Below are positions 14,516 through 21,318 of a stretch of 37,600 nucleotides of DNA, piece by piece. The notes below the pieces were generated by a model, which saw nothing but the letters and a program-made list of their open reading frames with translations, was not told the DNA's origin and ran no database searches. Source of the DNA: Candidatus Chloroheliaceae bacterium (lineage in GTDB: Bacteria > Chloroflexota > Chloroflexia > Chloroheliales > Chloroheliaceae); the NCBI GenBank assembly GCA_013390945.1, contig JACAUC010000023.1:1-37600 (forward strand), in the 5' to 3' direction. The translations under genes were made by a program, and so were the position numbers. Positions within the stretch are counted from its first letter, which is position 1. Each line of letters begins with the position of its first letter.

Positions 14516-15215
14516 TGCAAACCTTCTCTGGCAAAGCCACACAATGAGGTGCTAAATTCTGCACACTCTGTTCAATTTCAGCCGTAACGTGGGCGGCGTT
14601 GCTACCGGGGGCAAAGCTCAAAGGCGTACCAAAAGTAATCGAGACTGCTTGATGGTGAGGCCAATGCGAGCCTTTGGGCAAAGCGGCGTGAGTGCCTTCG
14701 ATCCAAACTGGCACAACCTGAACTCCACGTGTCATTGCTAAGCGGGCAATGCCCCGTTTAAAAGGCTGGAGATTGCCATCCACCGTGCGGGTTCCTTCGG
14801 GAAAGACCACCAAGCTTTGACCATTCCGCAAAAGCTCTTGGACTTGGGCCAAACTATTGAGACAACCGATACCTTTGCGAACTAGCGGGAAAGCGTTCAA
14901 GACCGTACTGACCAACAGACCCTTCCAAGGCCGATTAAAGAAGTAATCCGCCGCCGCTGCTACTCGCACCCGTACCCGCAGATGTATGGGTAAAGCTTCC
15001 AACAACAAGGGAGCATCTAGGTGGCTGGCGTGGTTGGCGACAAAGATAAAAGGTTGCTCCCCCTTTAGGTTTTCAACTCCTTTTATAGTTAGCGGGGTGT
15101 ACATCTTCAGGGCGGGAAAGAGTAACGTCTGCCGAACACCTTCTCCTAGCCACTTGGCCTGGCCGGATTTTCCCCTAACTCTCGTGTTCAATTCGCGTTC
15201 GATAGTTGTCATCAT
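14511..15215 (-). CDS. 1-acyl-glycerol-3-phosphate acyltransferase family protein (PlsC-like)
   Basis: About 234 residues. Acylates lysophosphatidate or another lyso-lipid at the membrane surface. Block I 'FVANHASHLDAP' carries the catalytic His-x4-Asp; block III 'VVFPEGTRTVDG' is the glycerol-phosphate binding motif; 'PVWIEGTH' is block IV-like. The start at 15215 (MMTTIEREL) has CAGGAGA 8 nt upstream; the longer form starting at 15263 reads through the ribosome site. First gene of a four-gene lipid operon, separated from the next gene by an 85-bp repeat. The stop codon TAG is supplied by that repeat. Confidence 0.9.
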   Translation of the reverse strand: MMTTIERELNTRVRGKSGQAKWLGEGVRQTLLFPALKMYTPLTIKGVENLKGEQPFIFVANHASHLDAPLLLEALPIHLRVRVRVAAAADYFFNRPWKGLLVSTVLNAFPLVRKGIGCLNSLAQVQELLRNGQSLVVFPEGTRTVDGNLQPFKRGIARLAMTRGVQVVPVWIEGTHAALPKGSHWPHHQAVSITFGTPLSFAPGSNAAHVTAEIEQSVQNLAPHCVALPEKVCM

Positions 15216-15382
15216 AAAATTGTCTCCTGTTACTAATCTGCTTCTTGTCTTTTCCAGCTTCACAATAGCAGAATAGCCACTGCCAATGACACCGTTTTAG
15301 CTGTAGCTTTACCGGAAAAAGCTGTAAAAAGCTGTATAATCGGCTTGCTTCAATCAAGTGATTGATTAGATATTATCATATA

Positions 15383-15406
15383 AAAAGGGACTTGTCAAGC
15401 CCTTTT
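15383..15406 (-). terminator. Intrinsic terminator after the 15607-16392 gene
   Basis: On the minus strand AAAAGGGCTTG-A-CAAGTCCCTTTT forms a strong stem with one bulge, followed by TTATATGATAAT. It lies 200 nt beyond the methyltransferase stop, in the 340-bp gap upstream of the acyltransferase gene. Confidence 0.65.
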
Positions 15407-15476
15407 CCCCCCATGTTTTAGCAGAGTTTTACATTGGGCAATCCGAATATGAATGTCCGGGCCGGGTGTCAGAAAA

Positions 15477-15506
15477 TTGACGCAAACCCATTCAATCAGA
15501 TATAAA
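15477..15506 (+). promoter_or_regulatory. Orphan plus-strand promoter
   Basis: TTGACG (15477-15482), 18-bp spacer, TATAAA (15501-15506). It points towards a small ORF at 15560 and then into the 3' end of the minus-strand methyltransferase. Confidence 0.45.
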
Positions 15507-15559
15507 TTTTATAGAGTAACTGAACCGAGGGGTGCTTGGTATTTTAGGGAGAAGAGATA

Positions 15560-15685
15560 ATGCTTGAATCAAAAAGCAAGGCAGAATCTGGCAGAATAGC
15601 ACTCGATCAACTTAGAGGCTTCGAGGCGGTCAGTTCAAGGATGCCGCTAATCTGGTTGAGCAGCGGTAGAGACGATAGGGCGTGA
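15560..15685 (+). CDS. Doubtful 41-residue ORF downstream of an orphan promoter
   Basis: ATG at 15560 is preceded by GGGAGAAGAG at good spacing and by the promoter at 15477. The product starts MLESKSKAESGRIALDQLRG and runs antisense into the methyltransferase gene from 15607. No family is recognised. It may be the surviving 5' end of a lost gene, a small antisense transcript, or chance. Confidence 0.25.
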   Translation: MLESKSKAESGRIALDQLRGFEAVSSRMPLIWLSSGRDDRA

Positions 15686-16392
15686 TCTACTTTAAGTACC
15701 AAAGTCGGTTGTTTTTCAAAGATTTGTTTGAGACGAGCGGGAAAGCCGGTAAAATTTTTAGGTAGCATGTTGGCTCGCCGTACCTTACGAATGGTAAAGC
15801 CCTCTGCGGTCAAAAGTTGGCAGATACCCGGCAAGGTGTATTTCCGTTCGTGAACATAGCCTAACTTGAAACGTCCTAGGATAAATTCCAGCCAAGAACC
15901 CTTCTGCGGCAGTTGGTAGACGAAGAAAAGGCCACCGGGCTTTAGAACACGCCGAATTTCACGCAGGCTACCAATTTCATCTCCTACGTGTTCAAGTACC
16001 CCACAACTAAGCACCGCATCAAAATGACCATCTTGGAAGGGCAAAGTAACCGGGTCATTGGTGATAACCAAGGGTAACTCAAGATCTGCAAAACGGTAGG
16101 TAGTGTGGCTGACAGAGTGGGATTGATCCTCGGTTTTGCTCTCATCATAGCTATAGCCCGTAACATCAAAGCCGCGTCGGGCCAGCAGATAGCTCATCTG
16201 TCCAGCGCCTGTACCCCAATCTAGCAGGCGTAACGTTTGGTTGGGCGGTAATTGCTGCTTGATTTCTTCGGCAATACGTAGATAAGTGAGTACCGTCAGT
16301 TTACTACGCAGATTAAGGGTGTAGGGATTGTCACTTTTGGAGTAACCAATCTCTAGGATTTTTTGGGCTTCAAGACTGAGGGTATCTGGCAT
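15607..16392 (-). CDS. Class I SAM-dependent methyltransferase (Methyltransf_11 type)
   Basis: About 261 residues from the ATG at 16392 (TGGAG upstream); a TTG at 16485 would add 31 unconvincing residues and has no ribosome site. SAM motif I is 'LRLLDWGTGAGQMSYLLARRGFDVTGYSYD', motif II/III 'LPFQDGHFDAVLSCGVLEHVGD', and post-motif 'REIRRVLKPGGLFFVYQLPQ', typical of small-molecule or lipid/quinone methyltransferases. The C-terminal part (TAEGFTIRKVRRANMLPKNF) is specific to the unknown substrate. Divergent from murA and separated from the lipid operon by a terminator, so it is probably an independent unit. Confidence 0.85.
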   Translation of the reverse strand: MPDTLSLEAQKILEIGYSKSDNPYTLNLRSKLTVLTYLRIAEEIKQQLPPNQTLRLLDWGTGAGQMSYLLARRGFDVTGYSYDESKTEDQSHSVSHTTYRFADLELPLVITNDPVTLPFQDGHFDAVLSCGVLEHVGDEIGSLREIRRVLKPGGLFFVYQLPQKGSWLEFILGRFKLGYVHERKYTLPGICQLLTAEGFTIRKVRRANMLPKNFTGFPARLKQIFEKQPTLVLKVDHALSSLPLLNQISGILELTASKPLS

Positions 16393-16682
16393 GGCTATTG
16401 CTCCAGTAGCTTTTGGTCTTTGATATACCAGCGAGTTAAGCTGGCCTAGGTTAAATTTTTCGTAACATATTTTGGTAGATTCCAATAAACGTAGAATTAT
16501 TTTAACACAAAAGGGCCACTTTCTGCAAGTTTATGTAGACTGCTCCGATCATATTGACGTTTTAGGTATTTTTGAATTATTGTTAGCTTGGGGTACATGA
16601 AAACCTTAATGGCACTACCTCATTTAGCCACCGAACTTACCACCAAAATAGAAAAAATGTACCAGTTGTACCATTAAAGCGA

Positions 16683-16711
16683 TTGACCAGCAGGCAATTT
16701 AGTGGTAAGCT
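16683..16711 (+). promoter_or_regulatory. Candidate promoter for murA
   Basis: TTGACC (16683-16688), 17-bp spacer, TAAGCT (16706-16711), 107 nt upstream of the ATG. The rest of the 425-bp divergent gap 16393-16817 has a GGTACAT/ATGTACC inverted pair (about 16598 and 16659) that might be an operator. I see no gene. Confidence 0.4.
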
Positions 16712-16817
16712 TAATAGGCTTAACCCTGAATAAGGGATTGAAACAATGCCGAGGCAAATAGCGGCTAAATCTATAATAATAATACCGTCTAAGACATGCC
16801 TACTATGAAAGAGGACT

Positions 16818-18146
16818 ATGGCTTCGTACTATGAGATAGAGGGGGGTAAACCCCTTGAGGGACACATTAGGGTTAGTGGCGCAAAAAATGCCGCTACCAA
16901 ACAAATTGTTGCCAGTTTGCTAACCGAAGAAGAGTGTTTATTACGCAATGTGCCTCGCATTGGTGATACCAAAGTAACCCTTGATATTTGTAAAAGTGTC
17001 GGTTTGCAATATACTTGGAGTGGGTATGAAGACTTAATCCTCTGCACCCCACAAATAACCACCCCGGAAGTTCCAGTAGCCTTCAGTGGCCTTAATCGTA
17101 TTCCCATTCTCTTGCTTGGCCCCTTAATTCATCGCTATGGCAAAGCGGTAATTCCTATGCTAGGGGGGTGCAACATTGGGGAGCGTCCGGTAGATTTTCA
17201 TATTCAGGCTCTGGAAGCACTAGGCGCAAAGGTGGTCTTTGAAGAAGATCGTTATTTTGCCATCGCCGACCAGTTACATGGGGCCATAATTGAGCTACCC
17301 TTCCCTAGCGTAGGCGCAACCGAGAATATATTATTGTCGGCGGTGATGGCAAAAGGCACTACCTTTATTAAAAATGCGGCCACTGAACCGGAGATTATTG
17401 ATCTGGTGATGATGCTGCAAAAGATGGGTGCTATTATTTATGTAGATGTAGACCGAACGATTGTAATTGAGGGGGTCTCCAAGCTCTATGCGGCTAAACA
17501 TACGGTGATTAATGACCGAATCGAGGCGGCCTCTTTTGGAATCGCGGCAGTCATTACTGGCGGTAATGTAATCGTGGAGGGGGCAAAGCAGGCCCATATG
17601 CTAACTTTCCTGAACCGCTTGCGGCAAGTAGGTGGCGGCTTTGAAATTCTGGATCGGGGTATTCGCTTCTACCATCCCGGTACTTCCCTCAAACCGATAG
17701 CCATAGAAACCGATGTCCATCCCGGTTTTATGACCGATTGGCAACAGCCCTTTGTCATGTTAATGACCCAAATTGACGGCCTTTCGGTCTTACACGAAAC
17801 GGTCTATGAGAACCGCTTCGGCTACACCGATGAGTTGCGCCGGATGGGAGCAGAGATTCAGCTTTACAAGCAATGTTTGGGTGAACGGCCTTGCCGTTTC
17901 AGGAACCGCGATTATGAACATAGTTGTGTGGTGAAGGGGCCAACCCCGTTACAGGCTGCCGATATAACCATTCCCGATTTGAGAGCCGGGTTTAGCTATC
18001 TGATTGCGGCAGCGGTAGCAAAAGGAGTCTCGCAGGTACGCGGTATTCAATATGTGGAGCGCGGCTATTCGAACATTCTGGAAAAATTCCAAGAGCTTAA
18101 TGCCAATATTTGCCAACGTCAGGATGATAGTGTCAAGATCAACTGA
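16818..18146 (+). CDS. murA: UDP-N-acetylglucosamine 1-carboxyvinyltransferase
   Basis: Transfers enolpyruvate from PEP to UDP-GlcNAc, the first committed step of peptidoglycan synthesis. Key residues are visible: Lys23-Asn24 in 'SGAKNAA', the catalytic Cys118 in 'MLGGCNIGERPVDFH' (so fosfomycin-sensitive type is expected), Asp in 'HPGFMTDWQQPF' and Arg in 'DLRAGFSYLIAAA'. 442 residues, slightly longer than usual. The C-terminus 'ICQRQDDSVKIN' runs into a palindromic element that also provides the TGA stop. GAGG lies before the ATG. Could be a MurA paralogue if another copy exists elsewhere. Confidence 0.93.
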   Translation: MASYYEIEGGKPLEGHIRVSGAKNAATKQIVASLLTEEECLLRNVPRIGDTKVTLDICKSVGLQYTWSGYEDLILCTPQITTPEVPVAFSGLNRIPILLLGPLIHRYGKAVIPMLGGCNIGERPVDFHIQALEALGAKVVFEEDRYFAIADQLHGAIIELPFPSVGATENILLSAVMAKGTTFIKNAATEPEIIDLVMMLQKMGAIIYVDVDRTIVIEGVSKLYAAKHTVINDRIEAASFGIAAVITGGNVIVEGAKQAHMLTFLNRLRQVGGGFEILDRGIRFYHPGTSLKPIAIETDVHPGFMTDWQQPFVMLMTQIDGLSVLHETVYENRFGYTDELRRMGAEIQLYKQCLGERPCRFRNRDYEHSCVVKGPTPLQAADITIPDLRAGFSYLIAAAVAKGVSQVRGIQYVERGYSNILEKFQELNANICQRQDDSVKIN

Positions 18147-18187
18147 CGGCAACTAGTTGCCGTCAGTTGATTTTCACAGACCACTAC
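18131..18187. repeat. 34-bp perfect palindrome at the murA stop, shared with the MITE interior
   Basis: The half-site ATCAACTGACGGCAACT at 18138-18154 is followed directly by its exact reverse complement at 18155-18171. The murA TGA (18144-18146) lies in the left arm and the convergent CYTH gene ends at 18191. The reverse complement of 18131-18187 aligns with the MITE interior from 3968 with two mismatches and a 10-bp deletion of the palindrome centre. Likely works as a bidirectional terminator now. Confidence 0.85.
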
Positions 18188-18190
18188 ATC

Positions 18191-18670
18191 TTACCAATTT
18201 TTATAGGGCTTTTGGGCGAGGGCTGCATTTTTGTAGCGCGATTCTTCGGTAACATCTTGGCCGATCCAATCAGGTCGGGCGAATTCATGATCGTAGGAGG
18301 GCATTTCCAGTTCGACGACAATCAACCCAGCGTTGTCGCCCTCAAAAACATCCAGTTCCCATTTCAAGTCGGGTGAACCCTCGACTGGCAATTCATAGCG
18401 TTTCTTGCTTATCAGTGAATTTTTCGCCAATTTCAAAAGTTGGGCTGCTTCTTCTGCGGGTAGATCATATTCAAACTCGGCCCGTCCTACCAAACCGTCA
18501 CCCTTAATGGTAAGATAACCTTTGTTGGCCTGTGGCCCCTCTTCTAGGCGGACACGAACGGTTGGCTTATAGCTCAAGTAGCCTTGAGTTAAGTGGTTTG
18601 GTTCGGGTAGTGCTGGCAATTTAGCCTCATCCACTAAAAATTTCCGCTCGATTTCTTCTTTGTAAGCCAT
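18191..18670 (-). CDS. CYTH domain protein (triphosphate tunnel metalloenzyme)
   Basis: 159 residues. The N-terminal 'EIERKFLV' is the ExExK motif of the CYTH family, followed by alternating charged strands typical of the eight-stranded tunnel: 'VRVRLEEG', 'GYLTIKGDG', 'RAEFEYDLP', 'KKRYELPV', 'KWELDVFEGD', 'LIVVELEM'. Family members hydrolyse inorganic triphosphate or thiamine triphosphate, or bind polyphosphate; this single-domain form is most likely an inorganic triphosphatase, inferred from family. Convergent with murA, and possibly co-transcribed with the DNA methyltransferase gene 57 nt upstream. Confidence 0.92.
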   Translation of the reverse strand: MAYKEEIERKFLVDEAKLPALPEPNHLTQGYLSYKPTVRVRLEEGPQANKGYLTIKGDGLVGRAEFEYDLPAEEAAQLLKLAKNSLISKKRYELPVEGSPDLKWELDVFEGDNAGLIVVELEMPSYDHEFARPDWIGQDVTEESRYKNAALAQKPYKNW

Positions 18671-18727
18671 AATTATTCCTCTTTTCTGGTTAGAATATAC
18701 TTCTTAAATAATTTGCGACACTTTACC

Positions 18728-19807
18728 CTAGGAAGCCCTCAAAATAGCTTCCCCTACTATTTTACCCAAACTGACAGGAACCGCATTTCCGATTTGGCTA
18801 TATTTTTCAGCCATACTACCCACAAACGTCCAGTCGTCAGGGAATCTCTGGATGCGCCGACATTCGGCAACGCTCAGAGGACGAGTTTCAATTGGGTGAC
18901 ACATACCACTACCTTTTTGGGTCATACTGGTAAGAATTGTTGGGGCAGGCTTATCGAAGGAGAGGCGGCGATAGAAGCCGACCCGACCACCTGTAGCGTA
19001 GTAGGCCCCGCCTAACACTTCTAGGTGCATCTCTTTTGGTAAGGAACGCCAATTGCCGCCCGGTGGAACCAGCTCGAAAATTTTAGCCCTGCCTTCACTG
19101 TAGCGTTGATATTGGGGTTTGGGGTCTTCCAAACCCTCCAGAACCTGTCCGAGAGTCATATAAGTTGGTAGCTTGGCTTGGCTGCTTTTTGCGTGAGTCT
19201 GAGGCGGAAAAGGAACCACTTGACCGTCGCGACTGCCGATAAAGAAGACCCGCTCTCGGATTTGTGGGACACCATATTCCACTGCTTTGACTAGTTTATA
19301 GTTGACGGTATAGCCGATTCTTTCAAATTCAGAAAGAATAATTTTAAGGGCTGAGCCTAGTTGTTCTTCTGGCTCAAGTGGTGGCGCGTTAGAACCCCGT
19401 TTATCGAGCGGACGATGTTTGAGTGCTGCCGAAAGGATACCACGCACATTTTCCATCAAGAAATAAGGTGGTCGAATATATTCTACGAAGCGCACAAAAT
19501 CTTTGAAGAGGCTACCGCGTGGATCGCCGATGGATTGGCGGTTCCCCGCCGTACTAAAGGGTTGGCATGGTGGGCCTCCACAAACAAGAAAGATCTCTTC
19601 TTTTCTGAGGCTCGCGAGACCTAGAACGAACTTAGGCTCAACTTTTTGTATATCGCCTTCGATCAAGGGTAAATTTGGGCGGTTCTTGCGTATAGTAGTG
19701 CAACACCATTTATCATTCTCGACACAAACTCGCGTTGAGAACCCGGCTGCTTCTAATCCTAAATCGAGGCCCATCGCACCACTAAAAAGAGAGACCGTGT
19801 TATACAT
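18728..19807 (-). CDS. DNA (cytosine-5-)-methyltransferase, apparently solitary
   Basis: 359 residues with all main m5C motifs in order: I 'LFSGAMGLDLGLEAAGF', IV 'GGPPCQPFSTAG' (catalytic Cys81), VI 'LMENVRG' (Glu119), VIII 'QIRERVFFIG', IX 'RRLS...ECRRIQRFPDDW', X 'QIGNAVPVSL'. The target-recognition region between VIII and IX is about 90 residues, so a single short recognition site is likely. No restriction endonuclease or Vsr gene is adjacent: the neighbours are CYTH and, divergently, a deoxyhypusine-synthase-like gene. It may be an orphan regulatory methyltransferase, a decayed R-M system or a phage-protection gene. Confidence 0.94.
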   Translation of the reverse strand: MYNTVSLFSGAMGLDLGLEAAGFSTRVCVENDKWCCTTIRKNRPNLPLIEGDIQKVEPKFVLGLASLRKEEIFLVCGGPPCQPFSTAGNRQSIGDPRGSLFKDFVRFVEYIRPPYFLMENVRGILSAALKHRPLDKRGSNAPPLEPEEQLGSALKIILSEFERIGYTVNYKLVKAVEYGVPQIRERVFFIGSRDGQVVPFPPQTHAKSSQAKLPTYMTLGQVLEGLEDPKPQYQRYSEGRAKIFELVPPGGNWRSLPKEMHLEVLGGAYYATGGRVGFYRRLSFDKPAPTILTSMTQKGSGMCHPIETRPLSVAECRRIQRFPDDWTFVGSMAEKYSQIGNAVPVSLGKIVGEAILRAS

Positions 19808-19939
19808 TTATTTTTACCTTAATATTTTCTAGCAGTGCCAGCCTTCTGCCCAATTTTTGAACTTCCCTAGCATGAAAGTAATCTCTCTTCTGGTACTGAC
19901 CCTATTCTAACATATTTACCTGCATGCTGAAGAAACCAA

Positions 19940-19969
19940 TTGACACCCTTCTAATACCTGTGCTAAGCT
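19940..19969 (+). promoter_or_regulatory. Candidate promoter upstream of the deoxyhypusine-synthase-like gene
   Basis: TTGACA (19940-19945), 18-bp spacer, TAAGCT (19964-19969); the -10 is the same as at murA. The 340-bp divergent gap 19808-20147 holds a second TTGACA at about 20024 without a convincing -10, and a GCCCC/GGGGC hairpin at about 20091-20104. No gene is seen. Confidence 0.35.
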
Positions 19970-20147
19970 CTCTTTCAAAAAGCACTTTAGCTGTTTTGGT
20001 TAATTTTAGGTAACTACACAGCCCTTGACAGATATGATAAATATGGATCTTTGTGGCTGAAGGGCTAGGCCAAAAGTGGGCCAAATTTACAGCCCCGCTA
20101 GGGGCGGTGTAGTTAAAAATAATTGAACGAAGGGAAATAATTGTAAA

Positions 20148-21230
20148 ATGTCCTACGGGAGAAAACTTGACCCCCGACCTATTACGCCCGGTCTCACGGT
20201 CAGCCAACTGGTAGATGACCACTTTTTTGCCTATAACGCGGCTCGTCTGCGTGAGAGTTGTCAGTTGCTGGCCCAAAAGGTAATGCAACCCGATGTAACG
20301 CTAGGTGTCACCCTTTCCGGGGCGTTAACTCCAACCGGACTAGGCTTTTCGTCACTTGTGCCACTGGTAGACGGCGGTTATATTGACTGGATTATTTCTA
20401 CAGGCGCAAATCTCTATCATGATATTCACCGTTCGCTCGGCTTTGAGCTTTTCCAAACTTCACCCTTCACCGATGATCTAAGTTTGCGGGAAAATCATGT
20501 TATTCGCATCTATGACATTCTTTTCGATCAAGAAGTACTGCTTAAATCGGATGCCTTCTTACGCGAAGTAATGCAAGCACCTGAATTTCAACACCGGATG
20601 GGTACAGCAGAGATGCACAACCACCTAGGCCGTTATGTTCGAGAGCGCGAGAAGGTGTTGGGCCTCGAATATCGTTCGCTGCTAGGGGCTTGCTATGAGG
20701 CAGGTGTACCTGTCTATACTTCTAGCCCCGGCGACTCGACTATCGGGATGAATATAGCGGCACTCCGTCTAGCAGGTAGCGATGTCGGGTTTGATCCAGA
20801 AGTGGATGTGAATGAAACCACCGCTATTGTCTACGATGCCAAAGAGCGCGGTGGCAAAAGTGCCGTCCTAATCTTTGGTGGCGGCAGTCCCAAGAATTTT
20901 ATTTTGCAGACTGAGCCACAAATTCAGGAAATTTTGGGTATTCCTGAAAAAGGACACGATTATTTTATTCAAGTAACAGATGCGCGGGTAGATACTGGCG
21001 GACTTTCAGGAGCAACTCCCAGCGAAGCAATGACTTGGGGTAAGGTAGACCCTGAGCAATTGCCCGATAGCATCGTCTGTTACACCGATAGCACCATTGC
21101 GATACCAATTATGACGGCTTATCTGCTGGAAAAAGTGCCACCACGCCCACTCAAACGCCTCTATGACCAGCGAGCCACCCTTTATGAAAAACTCCAAAAG
21201 GCCGCCGCACAGCACCAACCGATTGAGTAG
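20148..21230 (+). CDS. Deoxyhypusine synthase-like protein (possible homospermidine synthase)
   Basis: 360 residues, full length for the family. 'GVTLSGALTPTGLGFSSLVPLVDGGYIDWIISTGANLYHD' is the NAD-binding Rossmann-like start of deoxyhypusine synthase, 'VYTSSPGDSTIG' and 'LIFGGGSPKNFILQTEP' are conserved, and Lys299 in 'ATPSEAMTWGK' aligns with the catalytic lysine (human Lys329) that carries the aminobutyl imine. Bacteria have no eIF5A, so the acceptor cannot be the usual protein; for some bacterial homologues homospermidine synthesis from spermidine/putrescine has been proposed. Cytosolic. Single gene with its own terminator. Confidence 0.9.
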   Translation: MSYGRKLDPRPITPGLTVSQLVDDHFFAYNAARLRESCQLLAQKVMQPDVTLGVTLSGALTPTGLGFSSLVPLVDGGYIDWIISTGANLYHDIHRSLGFELFQTSPFTDDLSLRENHVIRIYDILFDQEVLLKSDAFLREVMQAPEFQHRMGTAEMHNHLGRYVREREKVLGLEYRSLLGACYEAGVPVYTSSPGDSTIGMNIAALRLAGSDVGFDPEVDVNETTAIVYDAKERGGKSAVLIFGGGSPKNFILQTEPQIQEILGIPEKGHDYFIQVTDARVDTGGLSGATPSEAMTWGKVDPEQLPDSIVCYTDSTIAIPIMTAYLLEKVPPRPLKRLYDQRATLYEKLQKAAAQHQPIE

Positions 21231-21241
21231 GAGGGGTCAGC

Positions 21242-21291
21242 GGAGAGAACCTTTTCCCACCAAAATTTGATGGCGGGAAAAGGCACTCTCC
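21242..21291 (+). terminator. Hairpin terminator after the DHS-like gene
   Basis: GGAGAG...CCTTTTCCCaCCA (from 21242) pairs with TGGcGGGAAAAGG...CTCTCC (to 21291), a long stem with a few mismatches and an AAATTTGA loop. Only TTTGATT follows. Confidence 0.65.
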
Positions 21292-21318
21292 TTTGATTAC
21301 CAGATAAGGAGTAAAAGT

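Noticed and set aside
15216..15263. Longer start of the PlsC-like gene
   Set aside because: The upstream part encodes through the CAGGAGA ribosome site and has no site of its own.
18728..20147. Complete restriction-modification system
   Set aside because: No endonuclease or Vsr-like gene in the adjoining intergenic regions or neighbours.
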